Origin: Actinoplanes subtropicus
GTDB lineage: Bacteria > Actinomycetota > Actinomycetes > Mycobacteriales > Micromonosporaceae
DNA: 57,686 bases
Assembly: GCF_000721705.1 (NCBI RefSeq)
Contig: NZ_JOJL01000054.1
Span: forward strand, 1 to 57,686
Reading direction: 5' to 3'
Positions 40,898 to 47,732 of this stretch are shown piece by piece. The notes beneath the pieces were generated by a model. The model did not search any database. It was given only the letters and a program-made list of their open reading frames with translations, and was not told the origin of the DNA. How positions within the stretch are numbered: position 1 is the stretch's first letter; every line of letters begins with the position of its first letter. The translations under genes were made by a program, and so were the position numbers.

Positions 40898-43252
40898 ATG
40901 AATTCCTCCGGACGGGCGAGCGTGCCCGGAATTGGTCCTTCCGCAGGTAGCGCGCCGGTCCGCGGCAGCGCGTCGATCCGGGGCAGCGCCTCGGTGGGCA
41001 GCGCGCCGGTCGGCGGCGCGCCGGTGGGCGGGCCGCCCGCCATGGCTCGCGCCTCCGTGCGCCCCGCCATCGGCCTGGAGCCGCCGGAGCCGCCGCCCGG
41101 CTCGGGCCGCCGGACGAAGGCGGCGAAGAAGCGCCGCCGCACCAACATCCTGACCGCCGCGGCCGCCGTCATCGTCATCATGCTCGGCGCCGGCGTGGTG
41201 GCCGGCACCTACTTCTTCGACGACGTGGCCCTGCCGCCGCCGGTCACCGAGGACCAGTCCAACGTGATCCTGGACAGCAAGGGCACCGTGCTGGCCCGGC
41301 TGGGCACCGCGAACCGGACCGTCGTCCCGGAAGAGAAGATCAACAAGGTGGTCGAGCACGCCGTCGCCGCCGCCGAGGACAAGAACTTCTACACCCACCA
41401 CGGCATCGACGTGAAGGGCATCGTCCGCGCGGCCTGGAACAACTTCACCGGCGGCGCGACGCAGGGCGCGTCCACGATCACCCAGCAGTACGCCCGGCAC
41501 GCGGCCGATCTCAAGGCGATCAGCATCAACACCACCCCGGCCGGGCAGAAGAACGCCATCACGCCGTACGAGGCGGCCGTGCTCGCCTCGATCATCAAGC
41601 AGCCCTACCCCAACAAGGCCTACGGCGGCTACGACCCGAACTACAACCTCTCCGGCGCCAAGGATCGCTGGGAGTACACGATGAAGAACATGCTCGACAT
41701 GGGCTGGATCACCCCGGAGCAGTACGCCGCCCGCAAGTACCCGGTGGTCAAGAAGCCCAGCGCCAACACCTGCAAGACCTGCGCCGCGAACAAGCCGGTC
41801 GGCATGATCTTCCGGCACGTGGAGAACGAGCTCAACGGGATGGGCATCTCCCAGGCCGACTTCGACAAGGGTGGGCTCACCGTCACCACGACGATCGACC
41901 CGGACGTGCAGAAGGCGGCCGAGGAGGCGGGCTCCCGGGCGAGCGCCACCTCGCCGATGCACGCGACGCCGTCGACGTACCAGGCGGCGGCGATCGGGAT
42001 CGATCCGAACACGGGGCGGGTGCTCGGCTACTACGCCGGGGACAATCCCAACGGCATCGACTACGGCGGCTACATGGCCGGCGACGGCTCCGGGGTGATC
42101 GGCGGCCAGTCCCCCGGGTCCAGCTTCAAGATCTACACCCTGGCGGCCGGGCTCAAGGAGGGCGTGTCCTTCCAGAGCACCTGGGACGACAAGAAGCTCC
42201 GGCCGGACGGCAAGGCGATCAGCAACGCGGGCGCCGACCCGGGCGCGATCTGCGGCGGCAACGGCCGCAACTGCCCGCTGGAGACCGCGACGATCAAGTC
42301 GTACAACTTCCCGTTCTACTGGATCGCCGACGCGATCGGGCGGGAGAAGGTGATCGCCGCGGCCAAGGCGGCCGGCATCAAGCACATGTACACCGACGGC
42401 GGCAAGCTCGTCGACATCGCGAACACCGACAAGTCGACCTGGCTGAAGTCCGGCTACTTCGACAACGAGGTGGCGTTCGGCCAGTACCGGATCCCGCCGC
42501 TGGAGCACGCCGAGGGCGTCGCCACCATCGTGGCCGGCGGGGTGCACCACGCCGCGCACTTCGTCGAGCAGGTCAAGAAGGTCGACCCGGACACCGGCAA
42601 GGTCTCGTACCTGAACCCGGAGAAGGGCGACGGCGGCAACCGGGTCTTCGACGCGGACCAGATGTCCAACCTCGACGGCGTCCTGCAGAAGGTGGTCATC
42701 GCCGACCACCGGCAGCTGGCCGGCGGCCGGCAGAGCGTCGCCAAGTCCGGCACCTGGGAGTACACCACCACCAAGGGCGACGACGGCGGCTCCGGCGACT
42801 GCTGGTTCGTCGGCGGCATCCCGCAGCTGGCGGTCACCGTCTGGGTCGGCGGCAAGGACAAACGGGTCGCGCTGAAGGACCCGGTCACCGGCAAGAACAT
42901 GTTCGGCGCCGGCACGCCGGCCCGGATCTGGAAGAAGTTCCTGGACTCCGCGGCCGACGCGATGGGCTGGAAGAACCAGGACTTCCCGGACCGGGTGCTC
43001 ACCGGCGACCCGGCCAAGTTCGGCAACGGGGTGAAGCCGGCCACGCCACCGCCGACCGGCCCGACGCAGCCGACGTGTGCGCAGGCCCTGGTCGGCGGCA
43101 CCTGCGACAACAACGGCGGCGGCACCAACAACGGCGGCGGCGGCCAGAACAACGGCGGCGGGACGACCACCACCGCCCCGACGGTGGCGCCCACCACGGT
43201 GACGCCCACGCTGACGTCACCGACGACCACGCCGACCAGGAGACCCGGTTAG
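40898..43252 (+). CDS. Class A penicillin-binding protein with internally deleted transglycosylase domain
   Basis: A 784-residue cell-wall synthase. A low-complexity cytoplasmic N-terminus (about 1-80) precedes one membrane helix (about 84-106). The GT51 domain begins with motif 1 EDKNFYTHHGID (Glu160) and motif 2 GASTITQQYARH, but at residues about 206-214 it jumps straight to TPAGQKNAITPYEAAVLASI. The R-K-x-x-E, E-I-L-E-x-Y-L-N and G-R-G-A-Y-G motifs of the family, including the second catalytic Glu, are missing. The transpeptidase domain is complete: SSFK with nucleophile Ser408, SYN, and KSGT. The tail is Asn/Gly/Thr/Pro-rich. Start ATG after GGAGGGG. It probably cross-links but does not polymerise glycan (inference). 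Confidence 0.9.
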   Translation: MNSSGRASVPGIGPSAGSAPVRGSASIRGSASVGSAPVGGAPVGGPPAMARASVRPAIGLEPPEPPPGSGRRTKAAKKRRRTNILTAAAAVIVIMLGAGVVAGTYFFDDVALPPPVTEDQSNVILDSKGTVLARLGTANRTVVPEEKINKVVEHAVAAAEDKNFYTHHGIDVKGIVRAAWNNFTGGATQGASTITQQYARHAADLKAISINTTPAGQKNAITPYEAAVLASIIKQPYPNKAYGGYDPNYNLSGAKDRWEYTMKNMLDMGWITPEQYAARKYPVVKKPSANTCKTCAANKPVGMIFRHVENELNGMGISQADFDKGGLTVTTTIDPDVQKAAEEAGSRASATSPMHATPSTYQAAAIGIDPNTGRVLGYYAGDNPNGIDYGGYMAGDGSGVIGGQSPGSSFKIYTLAAGLKEGVSFQSTWDDKKLRPDGKAISNAGADPGAICGGNGRNCPLETATIKSYNFPFYWIADAIGREKVIAAAKAAGIKHMYTDGGKLVDIANTDKSTWLKSGYFDNEVAFGQYRIPPLEHAEGVATIVAGGVHHAAHFVEQVKKVDPDTGKVSYLNPEKGDGGNRVFDADQMSNLDGVLQKVVIADHRQLAGGRQSVAKSGTWEYTTTKGDDGGSGDCWFVGGIPQLAVTVWVGGKDKRVALKDPVTGKNMFGAGTPARIWKKFLDSAADAMGWKNQDFPDRVLTGDPAKFGNGVKPATPPPTGPTQPTCAQALVGGTCDNNGGGTNNGGGGQNNGGGTTTTAPTVAPTTVTPTLTSPTTTPTRRPG

Positions 43253-43265
43253 CGGGCGGTGACGG

Positions 43266-43700
43266 TCACGCGTCGGGCGGGGGATGTCCCTCGTGCACGG
43301 TGATCGTTCCGCCCTGCGTCGCGAAGAGCCGGGCGCTGTCGCGGGCGATGTTGGTCTGCACCCACGTCTGCTGCTGGGGTGGCAGGTGCGCGGCCAGTTG
43401 CCCGACGAGCGACCGCAGGTCGTCGATCGCCGAGGGGTCGTCCTCGACCAGGTCGGTCAGCCGCACCAGCCAGCGCGTCCGTTCCTGGTCGCGGACCTCG
43501 GGGCGGTGGTCCGGCGTCGTCCGGTCGACGGTCGCGACCAGGGCGTCCAGGCGGCGCCCGGCCGCGGCCTCCCGGGCGGGCTCGCCGCGGCCGAACAGCC
43601 TGGTGAAACCCGCTCGGGTTGCCTTCCACGCATCGGTGGCCACCGCGTTGACCAGAATCGTCGCGCCCGAGGCCAGGATTGCCTCGATCTCCGGGGTCAT
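43266..43700 (-). CDS. Small cytoplasmic protein of unknown function
   Basis: A 144-residue mainly helical protein without signal or membrane segment. It opens MTPEIEAILASGATILVNAV, has an Arg/Glu/Asp-rich middle and ends in a short strand-rich stretch (ARLFATQGGTITVHEG). The layout resembles small actinobacterial proteins of unknown role found near effector or signalling genes, but I cannot name a family. The ATG follows GAGGGGC. It is convergent with the PBP gene, with 13 bp between the stops. Confidence 0.65.
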   Translation of the reverse strand: MTPEIEAILASGATILVNAVATDAWKATRAGFTRLFGRGEPAREAAAGRRLDALVATVDRTTPDHRPEVRDQERTRWLVRLTDLVEDDPSAIDDLRSLVGQLAAHLPPQQQTWVQTNIARDSARLFATQGGTITVHEGHPPPDA

Positions 43701-43763
43701 GCCCCTCAGCCTGACAGGTAGCGGCAACCCGGCTTCAGGACAGGAACTGGCCGGAACGCGCCC

Positions 43764-43769
43764 TAGCAT
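43764..43769 (+). promoter_or_regulatory. Leaderless -10 element of the VOC gene
   Basis: TAGCAT, 6 nt before the ATG at 43776. Confidence 0.5.
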
Positions 43770-43775
43770 CGGCGC

Positions 43776-44303
43776 ATGGAGAACAACACACCGGCCGGGT
43801 ACACGAGCGTCGCGCCCTGGGTGGTCACGCCGGACACCGGGAAGCTGCTGGAGTTCGTGACCGCCGTGTTCGGCGGGGTCGAACTGGGACGGGTGCCGCT
43901 CGAGGACGGGTCGATCGGGCATGCCGAGATCCGGGTGGGCGACACCGTGGTGCTGGCCTTCGACCGGCGGGACGACTGGCCGGCCATGCCGTCGCTGCTG
44001 CGGGTCTTCGTGGACGATGCCGACGCGGCGATGGAGCGGGCGGTCGCGGCCGGCGCCGCGGTGGTGACGGCGCCGGCCACGCACGCGTTCGGGCAGCGGG
44101 GCGGGCGGGTGCGGGATCCGTTCGGGAACATCTGGTGGATCAGCGCGGTGGTCGAGGAGGTGCCGGTCGACGAGGGACTGCGGCGGCTGGGCGAGCCGCG
44201 CTACGCCGAGGCGATGCGGGCGGCGCAGGAGACCCTCGATCGGGAGCTGAGCGGCCGCGAGCACGGCACGGTCAGCCGGCCGGCCGGCGCAGCGGGAGCC
44301 TGA
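43776..44303 (+). CDS. VOC/glyoxalase-family protein, PhnB-like
   Basis: A 175-residue protein with a vicinal-oxygen-chelate fold. Paired beta-alpha-beta units are visible: APWVVTPDTGKLLEFVTAVF then IGHAEIRVGDTVVLAFDRRD, and LLRVFVDDADAAMERAVAAG then GGRVRDPFGNIWWISAVVEE. The DPFGNIWWI ending is characteristic of the PhnB-like subgroup, many of which have lost metal-dependent catalysis. The role may be resistance, isomerase or unknown. The C-terminal 40 residues are helical and end AGAAGA, overlapping the remnant of an MFS gene on the other strand. Confidence 0.85.
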   Translation: MENNTPAGYTSVAPWVVTPDTGKLLEFVTAVFGGVELGRVPLEDGSIGHAEIRVGDTVVLAFDRRDDWPAMPSLLRVFVDDADAAMERAVAAGAAVVTAPATHAFGQRGGRVRDPFGNIWWISAVVEEVPVDEGLRRLGEPRYAEAMRAAQETLDRELSGREHGTVSRPAGAAGA

Positions 44304-44413
44304 GCGCCAGGAGCACGGCCACCGCGGTGACGGCGACCGACCACCGGAACGCCTCGTCGAACGCCACCGGCAGCGGATGGCCGACGGCGGCCCGGGAGAG
44401 CACCACCGCCAGG
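44272..44413 (-). pseudogene. C-terminal remnant of an MFS transporter
   Basis: The minus strand reads VLAVVLSRAAVGHPLPVAFD then EAFRWSVAVTAVAVLLALRL and PLRRPAG before a TGA. It is the last helix and tail of a DHA2-type exporter with everything upstream gone. The remnant overlaps the 3' end of the VOC gene. Confidence 0.55.
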
Positions 44414-44471
44414 ACCGATCATCGAGATCGTGGACGAGGTCTTCCTGCCGCTGGTCCGGAAATCGCGGTGA
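44414..44471 (+). pseudogene. C-terminal remnant of an unidentified plus-strand gene
   Basis: The plus strand reads IIEIVDEVFLPLVRKSR and then TGA. It looks like the helical end of a real protein, perhaps a TetR-type regulator once paired with the lost MFS gene. It abuts the MFS remnant and overlaps, on the opposite strand, the last codons of the amidohydrolase gene. Confidence 0.35.
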
Positions 44472-45228
44472 CCAGGCCGGTCAGGGCGGCGGCCAGGCGA
44501 TCGAGGCCGGCGTGCGGCGGCCCGCCCGGCTCGGTCATGTAGCCGTCGCGGCGGATCTCGATCATCAGCGAGGAGACGCGCGGGTCGGTCCCGTAGTAGT
44601 CGAGCGGCACATAACAGCCCGCGAACGGGGTGTTCAGCTCGTTCGAGGGGAACGCCGCCTGCGCGGCGGCAAGAAGCCAGCCAGGAGTGTGGTCGCGGTC
44701 CGTGCCTAAACAGACCGGTGGGCGGGCGCCTTCGCGATGGAGTTCGTACGGGAGGCGAGCCGTCGAATACGAATGGACGTCCACGATGACGGCGTGCCCG
44801 GCGTCCGCCAGCCGGTCCGCGACCACCTCCGTGAACGCGGTCGCATAGGGAACGAAGTGCGTTCGGAGCAGGGCTTCGTCCCGTACGAAATCGGGTTCTC
44901 GAAGTTTGCGGCCCGCGTAGCCGGCGGTATAGACGGCGCCCATGCCCACCGCCCGCATCTCCTCCCGGTCGTCGGGGAAGCGCTCGGGGTCGACGACCAG
45001 CCGGGACCAGCGGTTCTCGAAGATCCAGGGACGGATCGCCGCCGCCTGTGCCGCGCGCCGGGCGAGCACGTCGGTGTGCGCGTCGGTGAGGTGATCGAGC
45101 TCCTCGGCCAGCGCCGCGTCGCCGGGCAGCAGGCCCGCCCGCGCCTCGGGCGTGATCGCCCGGGACGCGTGCGGGACGTGCAGGATCACCGGCGACGATG
45201 CGGCGCCGGGCGTGACCTCGAAGATCAA
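44419..45228 (-). CDS. N-formylglutamate amidohydrolase-family protein
   Basis: A 269-residue hydrolase of the FGase (HutG-like) family, which cleaves N-formylglutamate to glutamate and formate. Motifs: SSPVILHVPHASRAITPEAR at the start, the TDAHTDVLARRA metal-binding segment, FENRWSRLVVDPERFPDD, and AVIVDVHSYSTARLPYE. The start TTG overlaps the glutamine synthetase stop (TTGA), so the two genes are translationally coupled, with glutamate as the shared metabolite. The last 17 codons run antisense to a foreign-looking remnant, so the natural C-terminus may have been replaced. Confidence 0.85.
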   Translation of the reverse strand: MIFEVTPGAASSPVILHVPHASRAITPEARAGLLPGDAALAEELDHLTDAHTDVLARRAAQAAAIRPWIFENRWSRLVVDPERFPDDREEMRAVGMGAVYTAGYAGRKLREPDFVRDEALLRTHFVPYATAFTEVVADRLADAGHAVIVDVHSYSTARLPYELHREGARPPVCLGTDRDHTPGWLLAAAQAAFPSNELNTPFAGCYVPLDYYGTDPRVSSLMIEIRRDGYMTEPGGPPHAGLDRLAAALTGLVTAISGPAAGRPRPRSR

Positions 45229-46232
45229 GCCAGGGCCGAGCAGCAGGTGTTGATGATCAGGCGGGTGGTGACGTACGGGTCGCAGTTGGCGTTCGGGCGG
45301 CGGTCCTCGATGTAGCCCTTGCCGTCCTTCTCCACCTGCCACGGAATGCGCACCGACGCGCCCCGGTCGGAGACGCCGTAGCTGTACTCGCTCCACGGCG
45401 CGGTCTCGTGCATGCCGGTGAGCCGGTGCTCGATGTCGGCGCCGTAGCCCGCGATGTGCTCGGCGACCTTGCCCTCCCCGCCCAGCGCCTCACAGGCCGT
45501 GATGATCGCCTTGTAGTCCTCGCGCATCGCGTTGGTGGAGAAGTTGGTGTGCGCGCCGGCACCGTTCCAGTCGCCCTTGACCGGCTTCGGGTCGAGCGTC
45601 GCCGCCACGCCGAAGTCCTCGGCGACACGGTAGAGCAGCCACCGGGCCACCCACAGCTCGTCGGCCACCTGCGGCGCGCCGACCGGGCCGATCTGGAACT
45701 CCCACTGGCCGGGCATGACCTCGGCGTTGATGCCGGACAGGTGCAGGCCGGCCTGCAGGCACAGGTCCATGTGCTTCTCGACGATCTCACGGCCGAAGAC
45801 CTCGTCCGCGCCGACGCCGCAGTAGTAGCCGCCCTGCGGGGCCGGGAAGCCGCCGCCGATCGGGAAGCCCAGCGGGCGCCCGTCCCGGAAGAAGGTGTAC
45901 TCCTGCTCGATGCCGAAGAGCGGCTCCTGGCCGGCGAATTGAGCCGCCACCGAAGCGCAGGCCGCCCGGGTGTTGGTCGGGTGCGGGGTGCCGTCGATCA
46001 GCAGCACCTCGCACATCACCAGCACGTTGCTGCCGCCGCGGATCGGGTCGGGACAGCTGAGGACCGGCTTGAGCACGCAGTCGGACTTGTCGCCGGGCGC
46101 CTGGTTGGTGCTGGAGCCGTCGAAGCCCCAGATGGGCAGGTCCGCGCCGTCCTCGACGATCTTCGTCTTGCTGCGCAGCTTCGCGGTCGGCCGGGTGCCG
46201 TCCACCCAGATGTACTCGGCCTTGAACGCCAT
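45225..46232 (-). CDS. glnII: Glutamine synthetase, eukaryotic-type GlnII
   Basis: A 335-residue ATP-dependent enzyme that makes glutamine from glutamate and ammonium. It has the short GSII length rather than the roughly 470 residues of GlnA. Conserved parts: LPIWGFDGSSTNQAPGDKSD in the N-terminal grasp domain, GIEQEYTFF with metal-binding Glu residues, INAEVMPGQWEFQIGP, the ammonium/ATP site KGDWNGAGAHTNFSTNAMRE, and DRGASVRIP. GSII enzymes are not controlled by adenylylation. GlnR boxes could not be scored. A TACGAT hexamer about 55 bp upstream is a plausible -10. It is coupled to the N-formylglutamate amidohydrolase gene by overlap. Confidence 0.95.
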   Translation of the reverse strand: MAFKAEYIWVDGTRPTAKLRSKTKIVEDGADLPIWGFDGSSTNQAPGDKSDCVLKPVLSCPDPIRGGSNVLVMCEVLLIDGTPHPTNTRAACASVAAQFAGQEPLFGIEQEYTFFRDGRPLGFPIGGGFPAPQGGYYCGVGADEVFGREIVEKHMDLCLQAGLHLSGINAEVMPGQWEFQIGPVGAPQVADELWVARWLLYRVAEDFGVAATLDPKPVKGDWNGAGAHTNFSTNAMREDYKAIITACEALGGEGKVAEHIAGYGADIEHRLTGMHETAPWSEYSYGVSDRGASVRIPWQVEKDGKGYIEDRRPNANCDPYVTTRLIINTCCSALA

Positions 46233-46287
46233 GTGTCCTCCTGGCTAGCGGTGCTGGTCTGCCGGACGACGCTGGCGCGGCCCCAGG

Positions 46288-46293
46288 ATCGTA
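46288..46293 (-). promoter_or_regulatory. Candidate -10 element of glnII
   Basis: TACGAT on the minus strand, 55 bp before the ATG at 46232, leaves a leader of about 48 nt with a GGAGGA ribosome-binding site. No good -35 is visible. Confidence 0.4.
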
Positions 46294-46395
46294 GCGAGTC
46301 GCAGATCGGCCCCGGCAATCACTCTCCGTGTTTACACGCCGGAAACAAAAGGGCCGTCGCAGTTCGGTGGCGGCAGCGCGGCGGTGGCTTCCTGG

Positions 46396-46947
46396 CTACC
46401 GCCGATACCTCGACCAGCGCGGGCCCACCTCGAGCCACTCGGCCTGCCACGATCGCAGCCGCCGCCGGTCCAGCAGCCGGCGGCACAGCTGCCGGACGGC
46501 CGCCAGCGCGGTCCCGACCAGCAGCAGGGTGACGATCGCGACCCCGGCCGCGTGGGCGGCCGGGCTGTGCCGCGGCGGCGCGCCGGTGACCGCTCCGCGC
46601 TCGTCCACCCAGATCGCCACCCGGGCGCCGGCCACCGTGTTCAACGGCGCCGCCACCGCGCCGCCGCGCGCGGTGCCGTCCGGCGCCTTCCACCGGGCCT
46701 GCGCGGCGCCCTCCGGCGGGACCGGCTTGCTCGTCAGCAGCGCCCACACCTCGAACCGGTGGGCCCGGTCCCAGGCGGCGGCCCTCGCCTCGGCGCGGTA
46801 CGCGTCGCGCGCGGTGGCGGTGGCCAGCGCCGGGCCGGCCAGCACCAGCACGATCAGCAGCACGGCGTTCAGCCAGGCCTCGGCCCGGTCCGACCCGCGG
46901 CGCAGCGGGCTGCGGTGCCAGCCCAGCCGCCGGAGCAACGGTCGCAT
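46396..46947 (-). CDS. Rv1733c-like two-helix membrane protein
   Basis: A 183-residue membrane protein. Helix 1 (about 24-46, AWLNAVLLIVLVLAGPALAT) and helix 2 (about 135-158, AAGVAIVTLLLVGTALAAVR) flank an extracytoplasmic domain of about 85 residues with the ARWKAPDGTARGGAV and VWVDERGAVTGAPP patterns (the latter read here as IWVDERGAVTGAPP). This matches the Rv1733c family of actinobacterial membrane proteins, a dormancy-regulon member in mycobacteria with unknown function. Start ATG chosen at MRPLLRRLGW. The open frame runs further upstream without a better start. Confidence 0.75.
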   Translation of the reverse strand: MRPLLRRLGWHRSPLRRGSDRAEAWLNAVLLIVLVLAGPALATATARDAYRAEARAAAWDRAHRFEVWALLTSKPVPPEGAAQARWKAPDGTARGGAVAAPLNTVAGARVAIWVDERGAVTGAPPRHSPAAHAAGVAIVTLLLVGTALAAVRQLCRRLLDRRRLRSWQAEWLEVGPRWSRYRR

Positions 46948-47054
46948 GCGATCGAGAATCGCCGAGCCGGGCCGCGGGCACGTCACCCCGGCCGGATGAG
47001 GTGGTCCCGGCGGCCCGTACCGGAGGCTGACCGTGTCGAGGAAGGGAGCGCCCC

Positions 47055-47552
47055 ATGACCACCTTCGCCCGCACCCAGGCGGCCCGGCTGCGCGACGTCG
47101 TGGTCGGCGCGGTCTACCAGGCCGGGGACGCCGGTGAACTGGTGATCGCGAGCGTGCGGTACACGGCCACCCGGCCATTCACCGGCGAGACCGCCGACGC
47201 CGTCCAGCGGCGGCTCGCCGGGATGGCGGCGCGCGGCGCGGCGGAACGGGAGAAGGCCCAGGGCCGGGCGGGGGCCGCCCTGAACGCGGCGATCACCGCG
47301 CTCGCCACCAACGCCGTGGTCGACCGGATGGTCGACGCCCAGCTGGACCGGGTGTTGCGGCCGCTGGTCCGGGACATCCTCGACGACGTGCTCGAGATGC
47401 TGGAGAAGGAGCCGGAGCGGCTCCAGTCGTTGGTCCGCGGCCAGCGCGACACCATGGTGGACGAGCTCGTCGGCCGGATCCGCAGCGGGGCCGCGGCCGG
47501 CGACGTCGCGGTCGACCGGGTCACCGCGCGGGTGCTGCGACGGGAGGCCTGA
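47055..47552 (+). CDS. Helical cytoplasmic protein of unknown function
   Basis: A 165-residue, almost fully alpha-helical protein without signal or membrane segment. Long amphipathic helices are evident (ADAVQRRLAGMAARGAAERE, RPLVRDILDDVLEMLEKEPE), and coiled-coil self-association is likely. I do not recognise a family. The ATG follows GAAGGGAGCGCCCC. It diverges from the Rv1733c-like gene by 107 bp. Confidence 0.7.
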   Translation: MTTFARTQAARLRDVVVGAVYQAGDAGELVIASVRYTATRPFTGETADAVQRRLAGMAARGAAEREKAQGRAGAALNAAITALATNAVVDRMVDAQLDRVLRPLVRDILDDVLEMLEKEPERLQSLVRGQRDTMVDELVGRIRSGAAAGDVAVDRVTARVLRREA

Positions 47553-47732
47553 CCCGTACCTGCGCATACGTGGGCGCACACAAAGAGAAACATGTCAACT
47601 CGGAAATGCCTGTTCACCTTCGCGTAGTGAGAGGGTCACTCAGCGCTTAGTCCGTTTCGGACGATGCGGGATCCGTGCCCCGCGGTCAACGATGATCCAG
47701 TCGTTGTGACCCGAAGTGCTGTGGAGGGAGCA

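Noticed and set aside
40590..40901. 103-codon ORF ending in ATGA over the PBP start
   Set aside because: Looks coupled, but the codon use and low GC of the segment resemble a promoter region and the peptide has no family features.
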